Positions 24,997 to 33,568 of a DNA stretch of 64,000 bases are shown one piece after another (the first letter of the stretch is position 1; every line of letters starts with the position of its first letter). Source of the DNA: Bradyrhizobium sp. KBS0727 (GTDB taxonomy: Bacteria; Pseudomonadota; Alphaproteobacteria; Rhizobiales; Xanthobacteraceae); NCBI RefSeq assembly GCF_005937885.2, contig NZ_CP042176.1:6071501-6135500 (forward strand), given 5' to 3'. A program made the position numbers and the translations under genes. A model generated the notes under the pieces. That model saw only the letters and a list, made by a program, of their open reading frames with translations, was not told where the DNA came from and did not search any database.

Positions 24997-25111
24997 ACGA
25001 ACGCTGGCTGGTGCGCTAAAGGAATTAACGGAATTCACGCGGCTCTTTATAGCCCCCCAAAGTCGCCACGTGGATATTAAGACCCCAACTACCCCAAGTT
25101 GACTGAGAAAG

Positions 25112-25140
25112 CGCCCGCTCCCCACGGGCGTTTTCTTTTT
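25112..25140 (+). terminator. Rho-independent terminator
   Basis: Stem CGCCCG (25112-25117) pairs with CGGGCG (25125-25130) across CTCCCCA and is followed by TTTTCTTTTT. It ends the transcript of the 66-residue protein gene. The right arm and T-tract are duplicated immediately downstream. Confidence 0.85.
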
Positions 25141-25166
25141 GCGCCCACGGGCGTTTTCTTTTTGCG
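25121..25166. repeat. Perfect 23-bp tandem duplication of a terminator half
   Basis: Bases 25121-25143 (CCCACGGGCG, T-rich tract, GCG) are repeated exactly at 25144-25166. The unit contains the right stem arm and T-tract of the terminator, so the left arm at 25112-25117 can pair with either copy. Confidence 0.9.
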
Positions 25167-25200
25167 GGGTATCGCAATCGGCGTGGCGGCCAGCCAGGGA

Positions 25201-26070
25201 TCAGCGCGCCGCGGGCACGGTCTCGATCAGCTTGCCGGTATAGATCGGGGTCGAGTGCGGCTTGCCGTCGGGCGAGCCGCCGGCCTGTTCGACCGTCACC
25301 GCATAGGTTGCAGCGTTGATCGTGTTGGCGTCGTAGGACGCCAGCAGCGGACGCGTGGTGAAATCGCCGCCGCCGATCACGCCGAGCGAGCGCGGTTGCG
25401 GCAGCCGGTCGGAGATCAGCCACAGCTCAAAGCTCTTGCCGGCCTCGGCGGCGTCAGCGCCGACCTTGCGCACCGTGAAATTCTTGGTCGCGGCGTCGAC
25501 GGTCAGAATGAACGCGGGCGAACCGCCGTCGCGCTGCAAGAGGGCGACATATTGCGCCGAGGGCTGTGCCGGCGGCGCCGGCGTCTTGACCTCGACAGTC
25601 CTGATGCGCGGCTTGGCGCGGAGCCCTTCAGGCAAAAGATCCGGCGCATAGACCTGTACCGCCAGCATCGCGATCAGGGCAGCGGCCAACCCGGTCGCGA
25701 CCGATGCCAGCGTGCGCATGCGCTTCAGCCGCCCCGACAACTGAATAACGTTGGAATCATCGGCCACGGGCGCCTGCACGATTACGGGCGCGACCGGCGG
25801 CGGAGCCGGCGGCGCCTCGGGGAGCACCAGCGGCGCCTGCTCGCCGGAATGCCCGATCGCGGCCTTGATGTTCTCCCACACGATCGGCCGCGGCTCGACC
25901 GAACCGACCATCTGGTTCAGCACACCGAGCCGGTACTCCCACGCATGGACGACCGCTGTGAACTCGGTGTCGACGGCCATCATCATCTCGACCTGCGTGC
26001 GCTCGTCGGCATCGAGGGTACCGAGCGCATATTCCGCCGCGAGCGCGATATGGTCTTCGCTATAGGCCAT
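25201..26070 (-). CDS. Anti-sigma factor, RskA/anti-sigma-K family
   Basis: This 289-residue single-pass protein has a cytoplasmic N-terminal anti-sigma domain (residues 1-70, with ALAAEYALGTLDADER, the usual opening of this family), a Pro-rich linker, a membrane segment around 125-145 (VATGLAAALIAMLAVQVY) and a periplasmic RskA-type domain with YVALLQRDGG and FELWLISDR. It should hold the ECF sigma factor encoded upstream inactive until an envelope signal triggers proteolysis. The gene follows the sigma gene after 27 bases on the same strand, the standard arrangement for such pairs. Confidence 0.92.
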   Translation of the reverse strand: MAYSEDHIALAAEYALGTLDADERTQVEMMMAVDTEFTAVVHAWEYRLGVLNQMVGSVEPRPIVWENIKAAIGHSGEQAPLVLPEAPPAPPPVAPVIVQAPVADDSNVIQLSGRLKRMRTLASVATGLAAALIAMLAVQVYAPDLLPEGLRAKPRIRTVEVKTPAPPAQPSAQYVALLQRDGGSPAFILTVDAATKNFTVRKVGADAAEAGKSFELWLISDRLPQPRSLGVIGGGDFTTRPLLASYDANTINAATYAVTVEQAGGSPDGKPHSTPIYTGKLIETVPAAR

Positions 26071-26097
26071 CGTTCACAGTCCAGACATCCAAAATTA

Positions 26098-26643
26098 CTA
26101 GAGTCCGAGACACTCTCGGATATCCATCATGCTGCGACGCAGCCACGTCTTCACCGTATTCACCGGTGTCTCGAACTTGGCGGCCAGTTGCTCGCGGCTC
26201 CAGCCATTGTAATAGGCCAGCAACACCAGCTTCTGCCGATCCGGCTCGAGGCGCCCAACGCACTCCAGCAACCGCTTCAACTCTTCCGTCATCTCGCGCC
26301 GCGCCAGCGGATCGGGTGAATCGGCCGCCACTTCCATCGCGGTCGGCTCCTCCTCGATCGAGGCCTCACTCTTCTTGCGCACCACGTCGATCGCCCGGTT
26401 GCGCGCGATCGATGCCATCCATGTAATCGGTGAAGACAGGCCGGGATTGAACTGTCCGGCGCTGTTCCAGATCTTGACGTATGCCTCCTGAATGACCTCC
26501 TCGGCGAGATCCTGTCGCCGCAAGATACGGAGCACCACGCCAAAGAGTTTCGCGCGCGTGGCGGCGTAAAGGCGCTCGAAAGCGGCCTCATCCCCCTTCG
26601 CCACAGCGGCAATCAGCCAGACCAGCTCAGCTGGCGTCAGCAT
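26098..26643 (-). CDS. ECF RNA polymerase sigma factor (SigK-like)
   Basis: This 181-residue ECF sigma factor has region 2 with FERLYAATRAKLFGVVLRIL and the promoter-melting AYVKIWNSAGQFNP segment, and region 4 with LLAYYNGWSREQLAAKFE and a helix-turn-helix ending VNTVKTWLRR. It initiates transcription of a small regulon, usually including its own operon. The ATG is preceded by a GGGGGA ribosome site and a short palindromic hairpin in the leader (26660-26676). The partner anti-sigma gene lies directly downstream. It is distinct from EcfG, for which no gene is seen in the window. Confidence 0.93.
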   Translation of the reverse strand: MLTPAELVWLIAAVAKGDEAAFERLYAATRAKLFGVVLRILRRQDLAEEVIQEAYVKIWNSAGQFNPGLSSPITWMASIARNRAIDVVRKKSEASIEEEPTAMEVAADSPDPLARREMTEELKRLLECVGRLEPDRQKLVLLAYYNGWSREQLAAKFETPVNTVKTWLRRSMMDIRECLGL

Positions 26644-26765
26644 TCAGCGTCCCCCAAATCGCGATCCCCCATCGCGGCTTACGCCGGGAGCAATCGACCA
26701 TCCTCGTAGCATACCCTGCGCCAAACCGGCCACCAAGTTGCAGCGCCCACCGGATCAACAAAGAA

Positions 26766-26791
26766 AAGCCCGGGCCTTGCAGCCCGGGCTT
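26766..26791 (-). terminator. Rho-independent terminator of the fliI-fliJ unit
   Basis: The arms AAGCCCGGGC (26766-26775) and GCCCGGGCTT (26782-26791) form a 10-bp stem. Read on the minus strand the stem is followed by TTTCTT. It lies 28 bases after the fliJ stop. Confidence 0.85.
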
Positions 26792-26818
26792 CGATCGTTG
26801 AGAATCAGCGGTAGCGCG

Positions 26819-27238
26819 TCAGGCGATCGCGCCGATGCGCGCACGCATCAGGCCGATGGAGTCCATGTCGGCCTGCTCCCGGGCGCTCTCCTCGGCGCGT
26901 TCGCGCGCCTGGTCACGCTCGTCGAGCAGTTCGACCTTCTTGAGCTCCTCGAACGCCTCGCCGAGCAGGCTCTTGGCATCCTCGAGCTGGATGCGCAGTT
27001 CGTCGGCGGAGCGGGTCAGGTTTTCGCGGCGCTGAATCGCCGCCTTGGCGTAGGTCGGATAGGCAAAATGGGAGGGATCGTTGATCCCGGCCCGGTCCTG
27101 TTCGGTCTGGATTTCGCGCTCGAGGTCGACCGACATGCGCTGGAAATCGGCGATCATGCCTTCGATCTGGGTGACCCTTCGGCGCTTTTCATCCACCTGA
27201 AATTTCTTCAGGCGGATCAGCGTTTCACGTGACTTCAT
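26819..27238 (-). CDS. fliJ: Flagellar export protein FliJ
   Basis: This 139-residue protein is helical and highly charged through its whole length, consistent with the two-helix coiled coil of FliJ, the stalk-like subunit that links the FliI ATPase to FlhA. It opens with MKSRETLIRLKKFQVDEKRR, the usual N-terminal pattern of alphaproteobacterial FliJ. It follows fliI on the same strand after 109 bases and is followed by a strong terminator, so it closes the fliI-fliJ unit. Identification rests on context plus this pattern, because FliJ sequences are poorly conserved. Confidence 0.87.
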   Translation of the reverse strand: MKSRETLIRLKKFQVDEKRRRVTQIEGMIADFQRMSVDLEREIQTEQDRAGINDPSHFAYPTYAKAAIQRRENLTRSADELRIQLEDAKSLLGEAFEELKKVELLDERDQARERAEESAREQADMDSIGLMRARIGAIA

Positions 27239-27347
27239 CGACTCATACTCCCCAGAAGTCCCAATATTGTACGCGGGACAAAGCCGGCTCCCCCCAGGGC
27301 CCCGCCGGCATGGCTAATCAGGTGCCGGCGATGATGGCCTGACAAAG

Positions 27348-28673
27348 TTAGCGTTCCGTTTCCAAATTTGTCAGGATTTCCGCCAATTGGCGGTAGCCGT
27401 CGGCCAGGCTCGAATTTTCGTCCTGGGACTGGCGCAGGAAGCCCTCCAGCGGCTCATGCAGCCGGATCGCCTCATCGACCTCCGGGCTTGAGCCCGCCCG
27501 GTAGGCGCCGAGCCGGATCAGCTCCTCCATGTCGGCGTAGGTCGCCATCACCTGGCGAGCCCTGGTGATCACGGGCAGATAGGCCGGATCGGCCGACCGC
27601 GGCATCGTGCGGGACACCGATCTGAGGATGTTGATCGCCGGAAACCGTCCGCGCTCGGCGATCGAGCGCTGCATCACGATGTGACCGTCGAGGATGCCGC
27701 GCACGGCGTCCGCGATCGGCTCATTATGATCGTCGCCGTCGACCAGAACCGTGAAGATCGCGGTGATGGTGCCGACGCCGGTGCCCGGCCCTGCCCGCTC
27801 CAGAAGCTTCGGCAGCTCGGTAAACACGGTCGGGGTATAGCCCTTGGCGGTCGGCGGCTCGCCGGCCGACAGCCCGATCTCGCGCTGCGCCATTGCAAAG
27901 CGCGTGACCGAATCCATCAGGCACAGCACGTCCTTGTCCTCGTCACGGAAATATTCCGCGATCGCCAGCGTCAAATAAGCCGCCTGCCGCCGCATCAGGG
28001 CCGGCTCGTCGGAGGTCGCGACCACCACCACCGAACGTGCCAGACCTGCCTCGCCAAGGTCTTCCTGCAGGAATTCCTGTACCTCGCGGCCGCGTTCGCC
28101 GATCAGGCCGATGACGGTGATGTCTGCATCGACGTTGCGCGCCAGCATCGACAGCAGCACCGACTTGCCGACGCCGGAGCCGGCGAAGATGCCGAGCCGC
28201 TGGCCGCGGCAGCAGGTCAGGAAGGTATTGAGCGCGCGAACGCCGAGATCGAGCGGCGCGCCGACGCGCTTGCGCGAATGCGCCGGCGGCGGCGAAGCCC
28301 GATACGGCATCGGCGACGGGCCCTGCACCAGCGGCCCCTTGCCGTCGATCGGCTCGCCCATCGCGTTGATCACCCGGCCGAGCCAGGCCGGCGACGGCCG
28401 CACCTGGTTCCCGGCACTGGCGATCACGGCGCGGCAGCCGCGCCGGACGCCCTCGAGGCCGCCGAATGGCATGACGACGGCGTTGCTGCCGGAAAAGCCG
28501 ATGACTTCGGCCGCGATGAAACGGTTGGTGCCGGTCTCGATCACGATACGGGCGCCGACCGACATCGCGTGGATGGGACCCGCGATCTCGACCATCAGCC
28601 CGCGCACACCGACCACTCGGCCATAAATATTGACGCCGTCGATGTCGCCGATCTGTTCCGCGAGGGCCTTCAT
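27348..28673 (-). CDS. fliI: Flagellum-specific ATP synthase FliI
   Basis: This 441-residue ATPase energises flagellar type III export. It has an N-terminal beta domain, the Walker A loop GIFAGSGVGKS, Walker B VLCLMDSVTRFA and the family segment AQREIGLSAGEPPTAKGYTP. Length and motifs are normal. It is divergent from ctrA across a 366-base regulatory region, with a candidate CtrA box 40-54 bases before its ATG. fliJ lies downstream on the same strand. Confidence 0.97.
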   Translation of the reverse strand: MKALAEQIGDIDGVNIYGRVVGVRGLMVEIAGPIHAMSVGARIVIETGTNRFIAAEVIGFSGSNAVVMPFGGLEGVRRGCRAVIASAGNQVRPSPAWLGRVINAMGEPIDGKGPLVQGPSPMPYRASPPPAHSRKRVGAPLDLGVRALNTFLTCCRGQRLGIFAGSGVGKSVLLSMLARNVDADITVIGLIGERGREVQEFLQEDLGEAGLARSVVVVATSDEPALMRRQAAYLTLAIAEYFRDEDKDVLCLMDSVTRFAMAQREIGLSAGEPPTAKGYTPTVFTELPKLLERAGPGTGVGTITAIFTVLVDGDDHNEPIADAVRGILDGHIVMQRSIAERGRFPAINILRSVSRTMPRSADPAYLPVITRARQVMATYADMEELIRLGAYRAGSSPEVDEAIRLHEPLEGFLRQSQDENSSLADGYRQLAEILTNLETER

Positions 28674-28712
28674 TGCGAAAACCTTAAGTTTCCGCGCTTT
28701 TGAGCCCGGCGC

Positions 28713-28727
28713 TTAACCTCGTGTTTA
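28713..28727 (-). promoter_or_regulatory. Candidate CtrA box upstream of fliI
   Basis: On the plus strand the sequence is TTAA-CCTCGTG-TTTA, one mismatch from TTAA-N7-TTAA. It lies 40 bases upstream of the fliI ATG and about 310 bases upstream of ctrA, so fliI is the nearer target, although control of both divergent genes is possible. Confidence 0.55.
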
Positions 28728-28794
28728 CCCGCATCGTTAATCATTACGTCACTGTCTTTGGTGACTGAGAACGCTCGTCCATCAGAAGAAGGAT

Positions 28795-28964
28795 GAGTCG
28801 TGAGAGTCGGTTAGGCCCGCCTCTTAATGTGGAGCTTGAGCGAACACGGTAGGTAAAAGCTGCTTCGACGCAATATCTTAGGGCGATTCGATAAAAATTG
28901 CACTGATAGAGCTTGCGAACGGGAATCAGATTTTGTTAACCATGTATCTGTCAGGATCCGAATC
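28795..28964. promoter_or_regulatory. ctrA upstream region with five GANTC sites
   Basis: GANTC, the CcrM methylation target, occurs at 28795, 28804, 28885, 28923 and 28960, five sites in 170 bases. A CtrA half-site-like TTAACCAT lies at 28936-28943. The gap 28674-29039 holds no gene; it is the divergent fliI/ctrA control region. In Caulobacter one ctrA promoter is controlled by GANTC methylation and GcrA, so these sites probably serve the same purpose. Confidence 0.65.
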
Positions 28965-29039
28965 AGTTGTTCAAAGGCGTTTTGAGTGCCGCAAGTGCGG
29001 CCGACCTGACGCCCGGAGCGGCGACGATAGGGGACTGGC

Positions 29040-29741
<702 letters not shown>

Positions 29742-29789
29742 ACTTTTACGGGTTACCGCGAGCCAAAAGGCTCACTCCTCCCGACTGGA

Positions 29790-29815
29790 CCCCGCCGCAA
29801 ATGGCGGGGTTTTTG
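29790..29815 (+). terminator. Rho-independent terminator of ctrA
   Basis: CCCCGCC (29790-29796) pairs with GGCGGGG (29803-29809) and is followed by TTTTTGTTT. It lies 49 bases after the ctrA stop. Confidence 0.9.
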
Positions 29816-29897
29816 TTTGGGATTGAACCGCGGCCTGGCGTGCATCGACCGATGGTTCGTGCAAGCCTGAGGGCTAGTCGAGTCGGGGGCACGTCGA

Positions 29898-30302
29898 ATG
29901 ATCCTACAATCCCTCGCCGGGCTGCCGGCGTTCCTGGTCTATTTCTGCACCGCGCTGCTCGCCGTCGTGGCCTACCTGTTCGTCTACACCCGCGTCACCC
30001 CGCATGATGAGTTCGCCCTGATCCGCGCCAACGACCCGGCCGCGGCGATCGCGCTCGGCTTGAGCCTGCTCGGCTTCGTGCTGCCGGTGGTCTCGGCCAT
30101 CGCCCATTCCGCCAATGTGGTGGATTGCCTGATCTGGAGCGCGATCGCGCTGGTCGTGCAGATCGCCGTCTATTACATCGTCAAGATCCCGGTGCCGAAC
30201 CTGTCGGCGCGGATCGCGGCCGGCGAACTCGCCGCCGCGATCTGGCTCGGATTGTCATCGCTGGCCGCGGGCGCGCTCAACGCCGCCTGCATGATCTACT
30301 GA
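29898..30302 (+). CDS. DUF350 membrane protein
   Basis: This 134-residue protein has four hydrophobic segments arranged as two similar halves, the layout of DUF350 (YjfL-like) proteins. The TPHDEFALIRANDPAAAIALG stretch after the first segments is strongly typical of the family. The function is unknown, but DUF350 genes commonly accompany YgiB-like (DUF1190) and YgiC-like ATP-grasp genes, which is exactly what follows here: the next gene starts 3 bases after its stop. It is the first gene of that four-gene unit. Confidence 0.9.
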   Translation: MILQSLAGLPAFLVYFCTALLAVVAYLFVYTRVTPHDEFALIRANDPAAAIALGLSLLGFVLPVVSAIAHSANVVDCLIWSAIALVVQIAVYYIVKIPVPNLSARIAAGELAAAIWLGLSSLAAGALNAACMIY

Positions 30303-30304
30303 CC

Positions 30305-30715
30305 ATGCCCGGCAAGCCCTCCCATGAATTCGGCAAGCGCAGACCGGTAGGCGCGCCGCTGATCACGCCGGCGCCGGTGAAACGCTCCGGGCATGTCGCG
30401 CTGTTGCTGATGGGCACGCTGGCGGTCGGCGGCGGCGCCTATGCGCTGATGCCGGGCGAGACCTGCCAGCAGACGCCGCCGGGAATGGCGGCGCCGACGG
30501 AATGCCAGCCGCGCGGGTCTTCATCCAGCAGCCACGGCGGCTCGGGCGGCGGTTCCTCGCGCAGCAGCTTCTTCTCGGGCAATTCTTCCTCGGGCGACTC
30601 TTCTGCGAGCCACTCGGGCTCCGGCGGTTCGGAATCAAGCTCGGGCGGCGTGCAACGCGGCGGCTTCGGTTCGTTTGCGCATTCCTTTGCCGCACACTTC
30701 TCCGGCGGCGGCTGA
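30305..30715 (+). CDS. YgiB-like (DUF1190-type) small protein with Gly-Gly-Gly C-terminus
   Basis: From ATG 30305 the product has 136 residues: a basic N-terminus, one hydrophobic segment (HVALLLMGTLAVGGGAYALM), two cysteines (ETCQQTPPG, TECQPRG), a long Ser/Gly low-complexity region (71-115) and a C-terminus with RGGFGSF that ends in SGGG. E. coli YgiB, as I recall it, also has an RGGFG motif and ends in Gly-Gly. It lies between DUF350 and the ATP-grasp gene as in the ygiBC/yjfLMC loci. The exposed C-terminal glycines make it a candidate substrate of that ligase. The longer open frame upstream lies over the DUF350 gene and is not used. Confidence 0.8.
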   Translation: MPGKPSHEFGKRRPVGAPLITPAPVKRSGHVALLLMGTLAVGGGAYALMPGETCQQTPPGMAAPTECQPRGSSSSSHGGSGGGSSRSSFFSGNSSSGDSSASHSGSGGSESSSGGVQRGGFGSFAHSFAAHFSGGG

Positions 30716-30820
30716 GTGCCCGCACGAAGCCGTGAAGCGGCGGGCTTTCGCTTGCGTCCGCTCGCGCAGGTGATGGAAACTGCCGGTCAACCGGAAAGAT
30801 CCGGAAACGGGATCGCCACC

Positions 30821-31042
30821 ATGAAACGCTCGCGCCGTGTGGTGCTGACATTGATGGGAAGTGCTGCGATCGGTGCGGTTTCGATGGGGCTGGCGCCGCG
30901 GCGGGATTGCGGGCCGGGGAATGAGGCCCTGCCCGGCCCCGACGGGCGGATGTATTGCCGCGCGACCTATCGCGGCTTTGGCGGCACACCAGGCAGATTG
31001 CATGGTCACGGTCATGGCGGGCACGCACATGGCGGCGGCTGA
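30821..31042 (+). CDS. Small exported His/Gly-rich peptide ending in Gly-Gly-Gly
   Basis: From ATG 30821 the product has 73 residues: a Tat- or Sec-like N-terminus (MKRSRRVVLTLMGSAAIGAVS), two Cys in the middle (RRDCGPGNE, MYCRATY) and the tail HGHGHGGHAHGGG. The stop overlaps the next start by one base (TGATG), so it is coupled to the ATP-grasp gene. It is probably a metal-binding peptide, or a second substrate of the ATP-grasp ligase, because like the preceding protein it ends in three glycines. I know no named family for it. Confidence 0.68.
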   Translation: MKRSRRVVLTLMGSAAIGAVSMGLAPRRDCGPGNEALPGPDGRMYCRATYRGFGGTPGRLHGHGHGGHAHGGG

Positions 31043-32199
31043 TGCAGCGCATCGTCTGTCCTGAACGCGACGACTGGCGTGCGACCGCCGAAAGCACCGG
31101 CTTCGATTTTCACACCATCGACGGCGAGCGCTACTGGGACGAGCGCGCCTACTACGCGTTCACGCTCGACGAGATCGAACGCGGGATCGAGGCGCCCACC
31201 GCCGAAATCGACGCGATGTGCCTCGAACTGGTCGGCCACGCCATCGACGACGAGGACTATCTGCGCCGGCTGAAGATACCGGAAGCGTTCTGGCCGCTGA
31301 TTTCGGCAAGCTGGCACCGCGACGACGGCAGCCTCTATGGCAGGCTGGATCTGAGTTTCGGCGCTCACGGCCCCGCAAAGCTGCTGGAATACAACGCCGA
31401 CACGCCGACCTCGATCTTCGAGGCGGCCGTGTTCCAGTGGACCTGGCTCGAACAGGCGATCGAACGCAACATTATCCCGAAGCGCGCCGACCAGTTCAAT
31501 TCGATCCATGAGCGCCTGATCGAGGCCTGGATCAAGCTCGGCGGCGCGCATCACCTGCATCTCGCGGGGATGACCGAGAATACCGAGGATGCGGGAACGC
31601 TCGCCTATCTCGAGGACACCGCCTCGCAGGCGGGACTAAAGACCACGCTGATCGATATCGAAGATATCGGGTTGCGCGACGACGGCCAGTTCGTCGACAT
31701 CGACGACCGCGCCATCGAACTCGCCTTCAAGCTCTATCCCTGGGAGTGGATGTTCCACGATGCATTCGGCGCGAAGTTATTGAGCGCGCCGACGCGCTGG
31801 ATCGAGCCGCCGTGGAAGGCCATCCTCTCCAACAAGGGCATTCTGCCGCTATTGTGGGAGATGTTTCCGAACCATCCCAATCTGCTACCCGCCTATTTCG
31901 AGGACGATCCGAACGCCGCGCGCCTCGGCAGCTCGTTCGTGCGCAAGCCGCTCTATTCGCGCGAAGGCGCCAATGTCGCGCTGGTCAGCGCCGGCACCAC
32001 GCTGGTCGAGCAGGAAGGACCGTACGGCGCGGAGGGATTCATCCGGCAGGCGATGGCGCCGCTGCCGAACTTTGCCGATCAGTATCCGGTGCTCGGAAGC
32101 TGGCTGGTCGATCACGTGCCATGCGGCCTGTCGATCCGCGAGGACGAGAATCCGATCACCGGCAATACGTCGCGGTTCCTGCCGCACGCGATTCTGTAG
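31042..32199 (+). CDS. Glutathionylspermidine synthase-like ATP-grasp ligase (YgiC/YjfC type)
   Basis: From ATG 31042 the product has 385 residues and corresponds to the ATP-grasp synthetase domain of glutathionylspermidine synthase without the N-terminal amidase. Conserved blocks are LLEYNADTPTS, the substrate/ATP region IEPPWKAILSNKGILPLLWE, KPLYSREGANV and the terminal IREDENPITGNTSRFLPH. The enzyme class activates a glycine carboxylate with ATP and joins it to an amine. YgiC itself lacks shown glutathionylspermidine synthase activity, so the true substrate may be a protein. The upstream small proteins ending in GGG are the obvious candidates. Confidence 0.9.
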   Translation: MQRIVCPERDDWRATAESTGFDFHTIDGERYWDERAYYAFTLDEIERGIEAPTAEIDAMCLELVGHAIDDEDYLRRLKIPEAFWPLISASWHRDDGSLYGRLDLSFGAHGPAKLLEYNADTPTSIFEAAVFQWTWLEQAIERNIIPKRADQFNSIHERLIEAWIKLGGAHHLHLAGMTENTEDAGTLAYLEDTASQAGLKTTLIDIEDIGLRDDGQFVDIDDRAIELAFKLYPWEWMFHDAFGAKLLSAPTRWIEPPWKAILSNKGILPLLWEMFPNHPNLLPAYFEDDPNAARLGSSFVRKPLYSREGANVALVSAGTTLVEQEGPYGAEGFIRQAMAPLPNFADQYPVLGSWLVDHVPCGLSIREDENPITGNTSRFLPHAIL

Positions 32200-32210
32200 A
32201 CCGCCATCGA

Positions 32211-32603
32211 TCAGTCGCCAAGAAACTTACCAGCCGCCCGGCCGACCGCGGCGGCGGCCAGCAAGCCGAGATAGGACGGCACGCCGATCAGGATTACGGC
32301 AAGCGGAAGCATTCCGAAATCTCCGCCACCTGGATGCACCGCCACCACACCGGCGAACAGCCCACCGAGCATCCATAGCGGTTGCCAAATGATGCCGTTG
32401 CGCGCCACCGCGCCTCCCACTGCCTGGGCCAGCAGCATCAAGGGCACGCCGAGCCGCCAGAACAAGGCCGTGTCCCATGCTTCACGAATTCGAAACGGCG
32501 CAGACGATTGCATTAACCCGGGCAAGACAGAGAATGCCGTCCAGACCGCGAAACCAACCAGCACCAGCAACAGTCCGGGAAGGAAGCGAATAGCGAGCGG
32601 CAT
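32211..32603 (-). CDS. Small multi-pass membrane protein
   Basis: This 130-residue protein has four hydrophobic segments (IRFLPGLLLVLVGFAVWTA; LGVPLMLLAQAVG; WMLGGLFAGVVAV; LPLAVILIGVPSYLGLLAAAAVG) and no conserved catalytic motif. It is convergent with the ATP-grasp gene, whose stop lies 12 bases away, and follows cheR on the same strand after a gap of 86 bases. I do not recognise the family. It is probably an inner-membrane protein of unknown role. Confidence 0.72.
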   Translation of the reverse strand: MPLAIRFLPGLLLVLVGFAVWTAFSVLPGLMQSSAPFRIREAWDTALFWRLGVPLMLLAQAVGGAVARNGIIWQPLWMLGGLFAGVVAVHPGGGDFGMLPLAVILIGVPSYLGLLAAAAVGRAAGKFLGD

Positions 32604-32689
32604 GATCCAGTTCCATCACTTGTCTGGCGATGAGGCCAGACGGCGGCGCCTCGCGGAACCGTTGGTGCCGGCCTGGCCTTTGCCGCCGG

Positions 32690-33568
32690 TCAGCGTGCCG
32701 AAGCAACCGCCTTCAGCATTTGCGGCATCACCGTCGAGGCGCCGCCGCGCACAACCGGTGCTGCGTTCGAACAATAGAGTCCGCGCCGGTCCGGCAACGG
32801 CTTGAACGCGTTGGTGATGCCGACCACCGACTCGGCAGCACCCAGCGCCAGCACGCCGTCGGGCTCGATCATGCGCGACATGCGATCGAAGATGCTGACC
32901 TTGGTGGCCTGGTCGAAATAGATCAGCACGTTGCGGCAGAAGATGATGTCGAAAGTGCCGAGATGGGAGAAATCCTGCAGCAGATTGAGCTGGCGATACT
33001 GCACCATGCTGCGGATGTCGGCATTGAGCTGCCACAACTCGCCGCTCTGCGTGAAATATTTCACCAACATCTGGATCGGCAGGCCGCGCTGCACTTCAAA
33101 CTGGCTGAACACGCCGGCTCGGGCTTTCTCCAGCACACCGTGCGAGAGGTCGGTCGCGATGATTTCAGTGCGCCAGCCCGACAGCATCGCCCCGGCTTCC
33201 TTCAGGCACATCGCGATCGAATACGGCTCCTGCCCGGTCGAGGCAGCCGCGCACCAGATCCGTAAAGTACGGCGGGCCGCGCGCGCCTGCACCAGCGCCG
33301 GAAGCACCGTCTCCTTCAGATGATCGAACGGCACCTTGTCGCGGAAGAAGAACGTCTCGTTGGTGGTCATCGCCTCGACCACTTCGGCGATCAGCGCCTC
33401 GGCGCCGCCCTTCATTATCGAAACCAGTTCGGGAATACCCTGCAGACCCGACCTGCGCGCCAGCGGCACGAGGCGGCTTTCCACCAGGTATTGCTTGTCA
33501 GCCGACAGGTCCAGTCCGGAACGCTCTTTCAGAAGCTTGCGCAGATACTCATAGTCCAGAGGCGTCAC
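32690..33568 (-). CDS. cheR: Chemotaxis protein methyltransferase CheR
   Basis: The start is GTG 33568, which overlaps the cheB stop (GTGA) and has GGGAG 9 bases before it; the product has 292 residues. It has the N-terminal helical CheR domain and an S-adenosylmethionine-binding domain with WCAAASTGQEPYS and FCRNVLIYFD. It methylates glutamates of chemoreceptors. No pentapeptide-tethering domain is present. It is the last gene of the che cluster. The frame is open further upstream, but that part lies over cheB. Confidence 0.95.
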   Translation of the reverse strand: MTPLDYEYLRKLLKERSGLDLSADKQYLVESRLVPLARRSGLQGIPELVSIMKGGAEALIAEVVEAMTTNETFFFRDKVPFDHLKETVLPALVQARAARRTLRIWCAAASTGQEPYSIAMCLKEAGAMLSGWRTEIIATDLSHGVLEKARAGVFSQFEVQRGLPIQMLVKYFTQSGELWQLNADIRSMVQYRQLNLLQDFSHLGTFDIIFCRNVLIYFDQATKVSIFDRMSRMIEPDGVLALGAAESVVGITNAFKPLPDRRGLYCSNAAPVVRGGASTVMPQMLKAVASAR

